Of a stretch of DNA of 64,000 bases, positions 61,524 through 64,000 are shown piece by piece (positions within the stretch are counted from its first letter, which is position 1; every line of letters begins with the position of its first letter). Source of the DNA: Aulostomus chinensis (lineage: Eukaryota > Chordata > Actinopteri > Syngnathiformes > Aulostomidae). The stretch spans positions 13,630,723 through 13,694,722 of the forward strand of contig JBBMOA010000003.1 of NCBI GenBank assembly GCA_037954235.1, written 5' to 3'. Made by a program: the position numbers and the translations under genes. The notes under the pieces are model-generated. The model saw only the letters and a list, made by a program, of their open reading frames with translations, did no database searches and was not told where the DNA came from.

Positions 61524-64000
61524 GCAGAGAACCAGATGTTCTCATACGAGGAATACTACAGCAGTGACATGTTTTTAAAAATGAATTTCAGGAAGCTAGA
61601 CGTGAAATCGGTTTATGAAACTCGCGATTAAAAACAATTGAAAATATATAAATAAGCCTTTATAGGCCGTATTCAACATGGATTAAATAAAAATGCAGTG
61701 GAAGAAGATCCCGCTGCTACTGGTATAAACTTAAATCAGCTTCAGTTATTCCGCGGTTTTGCTAAAACTGTCACTCACAACACATCCCTTGAAATAAAAT
61801 AGCTTCATTAGCGAGGATTTGAAGCTATAAACCTTGAATTTTGTACTTACATGGACTGAAGTGTTCACTAGAGGGCAGTGAAGGATCTGGTTTTATCTCC
61901 TTCTCGGGCTCTGGCCACTGACAAGAGGTGAAGTTATTAAACCAATCACACTGCAATGTCTCGGTGAGAATATTTGTCTGATTTCAAGGTTTGAAGGAAA
62001 AAAAAACTCACTACACTTAATTTAAGACAGACACTTAACTTGTCTCAGCGAGATACAGGGGCTTGTCTCCAACTTATTTCAACAAATAATTTTTGTTTAC
62101 TGCGTTGGCATTTTCCCCCTTTAGTTATTACGAGCTAAAGTCTTGCTGTTTTTGTTTTTGTACTGTCTATGTGAAGTCTTCTCCTCATGGAATAAGCAAA
62201 ATGTTTCCTTTAAATACACAGTCTTCAAAATAAGCCCCTTTGTGTCACTGAGACGCTTCTTATTAAATGTTTTGGTCTCTTTTGTATGGTAGAAATTAGG
62301 CAAAAATAGTTTGCCAGACTTTGATTTTTGTACTGCAGAGTAATCGACTGAAGCAGTCAGATCCAGGCTCCAGCAGGAGTGTGACGGTGGCAGTGGATCC
62401 TGGCCCATGACAATCAGATGTATATTTATGCAAACGGAGAGTAACAGAAGTGGTGAAATGATGGAAATTACGGCAGAGATGACATCAAAATACAGAGGAA
62501 TCACAATAAGAGTCCTAGTCAGGCAGGAGTATACAAAATAGTTTCCTGTACAGGAGCGTCACCTGCGTATAACCTTTATATTTCACTGCCTGATGACTCC
62601 TTATTCAGGTGTCCTCCTTGAAATTATTACTCCAACATGTAAAAACGGAACAACTGTTCCTCTATAAGGTACATTGAATGTTAACAAGCGGCTCAGCTCC
62701 GAGTGATACGCGATTCTTCGTGTGGGTTACACACTATAACACGAGTATCTATGCACATCCAGGTTCAACGAGCAGCGTGATTACTGGTGTGGAGATGTTC
62801 ACTATTGGACATGAGAGGGGAAAATTCTCCTCTGAGGTTCTTTTAAGATGTGATAAAAGAGCTACGTGTGATGGAAAATTGCCTGAAAGCCCAATAAACT
62901 CAAGTGAATCACAAATTGCATCAGGGATGCTTCAACTTAAATAGGTTTCTGAGCTGTACTTTACAAGGTAATTTATCTCAACAAAGCAGAGAATGATTAC
63001 TGTCACCCCCCCCCCCCCCCAGCTACAGTTTTGGTTTTTATGACGCAGCTTTTCACATATTTGGTGCGGTGTCACAGAACATAAAATTGTTAAATTACCT
63101 GGACACCCTGCAGTCTAAAGGCTTATTTTACTTTAATGACACAAAATGATTGTGCAGCCCTGTAATGATGATCAATAATCACAGCAGTGCAGCACTCCAA
63201 CCACAGCTCTTAACAAGCCACATGCTGTGGACCAACATTTTTGTTTTCGCAGGGTTGGTTAATTAGCTGCGCTCAGACTTTGATTGTGGTTCAGAAGTGC
63301 AAAAACTGGATTCTTGGCGTGAAAAGAAAAACATGCTTATTACAACATGAGTCAAAATACACTTAAACTTGGAGCTGTAAAAACGATTCATAAGAGGATG
63401 AGACTGTAGAAATTAAAGTGTCCTCACCACACGGGTGAGCTATGAATGCTTTTCTTTCTTTCAGGTCTGTTTAATGTTTGAACAAATTGTGGATGGTGTG
63501 ACTTTATTATTAAAAATATATTCTCATGAAAAGAAAGACTTATCTCATACTGTAATGTTGGAAGGGTAATGTTGTGAATTCACGTATTCCTTATACAATA
63601 TGGATTCCTACAACTCACTTTCTACAATTAAATGACTTGTTTAAATCTTGTAACTTGTATCACATTGAAGTGCCTTTCAAATACACAACTTTAGTTTTGA
63701 TAGGTTTTAATACAACATGGCTGCAGCGAAGGTGAGTATTAAGCTGCTTATATACTTCAATTATCAGCATCTGCAGGACGAAAACTACAAAATATGGTCA
63801 CAAAAGGTCATAACAAGTAACAGCGGTCAAATTCTGTGATGCATTTTGCATCAGGTGAAAATGGCAATCATATTGTGCATAAAATGACATTATTGACTGA
63901 TAACATAATTAGTCGGATAGAAAATGAGAGTTTTTCCCAACAGAATTCTTGAAATCCTCATCTGATGTGAAACTGTCAAACAGCACCACCCCGTGGCAGG

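Larger units (their letters stand above)
58671..64000. other. Downstream flank without a recognised gene
   Basis: Contains an enhancer-like block at 59240-59680, a G-rich tract at 59166-59205, an imperfect palindrome at 60373-60455, a CA tract at 61465-61520 and a C15 run at 63006-63020. The rest is AT-rich unique-looking sequence with no supportable ORF. Confidence 0.65.

Overview
The window looks like nuclear DNA of a teleost fish. It carries a spliced two-exon msx homeobox gene, a Rex3-type non-LTR retrotransposon, fragments of fish-typical retroposons, and dozens of long dinucleotide microsatellites. No prokaryotic features were seen. Nearly all six-frame ORFs are short and random, as expected for vertebrate intergenic DNA.

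Layout. (1) 1-3278: non-coding, with one (GT)n tract and a conserved-looking block at about 430-690. (2) 3290-6341: a nearly complete Rex3/RTE-clade LINE on the + strand, bounded by a perfect 11-bp target-site duplication. Its endonuclease/reverse-transcriptase ORF is broken by two frameshifts. (3) 6353-49600: a gene-free stretch of about 43 kb. It holds microsatellites, short retroposon remnants (about 28.05, 32.53 and 35.04 kb), two low-copy dispersed repeat families, and several AT-core-rich, repeat-free blocks that resemble developmental conserved non-coding elements. (4) 49600-51100: a retroposon fragment and one unrecognised candidate exon on the - strand. (5) 51100-56700: further enhancer-like blocks and CpG-rich DNA leading to the msx promoter. 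(6) 56837-57852: the msx gene itself, with a 279-residue predicted protein and a 176-bp intron. Its likely 3' UTR runs to a polyadenylation signal at 58645. (7) 58670-64000: downstream flank with another enhancer-like block.

The msx protein is most like the Msx1 group. It is a transcriptional repressor of BMP-responsive neural crest, fin and limb, tooth and craniofacial development. An isolated developmental transcription factor in a large gene-poor interval is the usual arrangement for a gene controlled by distant enhancers. Reading the surrounding blocks as its enhancers is inference, because no alignment could be run. I found no convincing evidence of a wholly novel system. The best leads are the candidate exon at 50.8-51.1 kb, the CpG-rich candidate first exon near 54.7 kb, the unclassified dispersed repeats, and the enhancer-like blocks.
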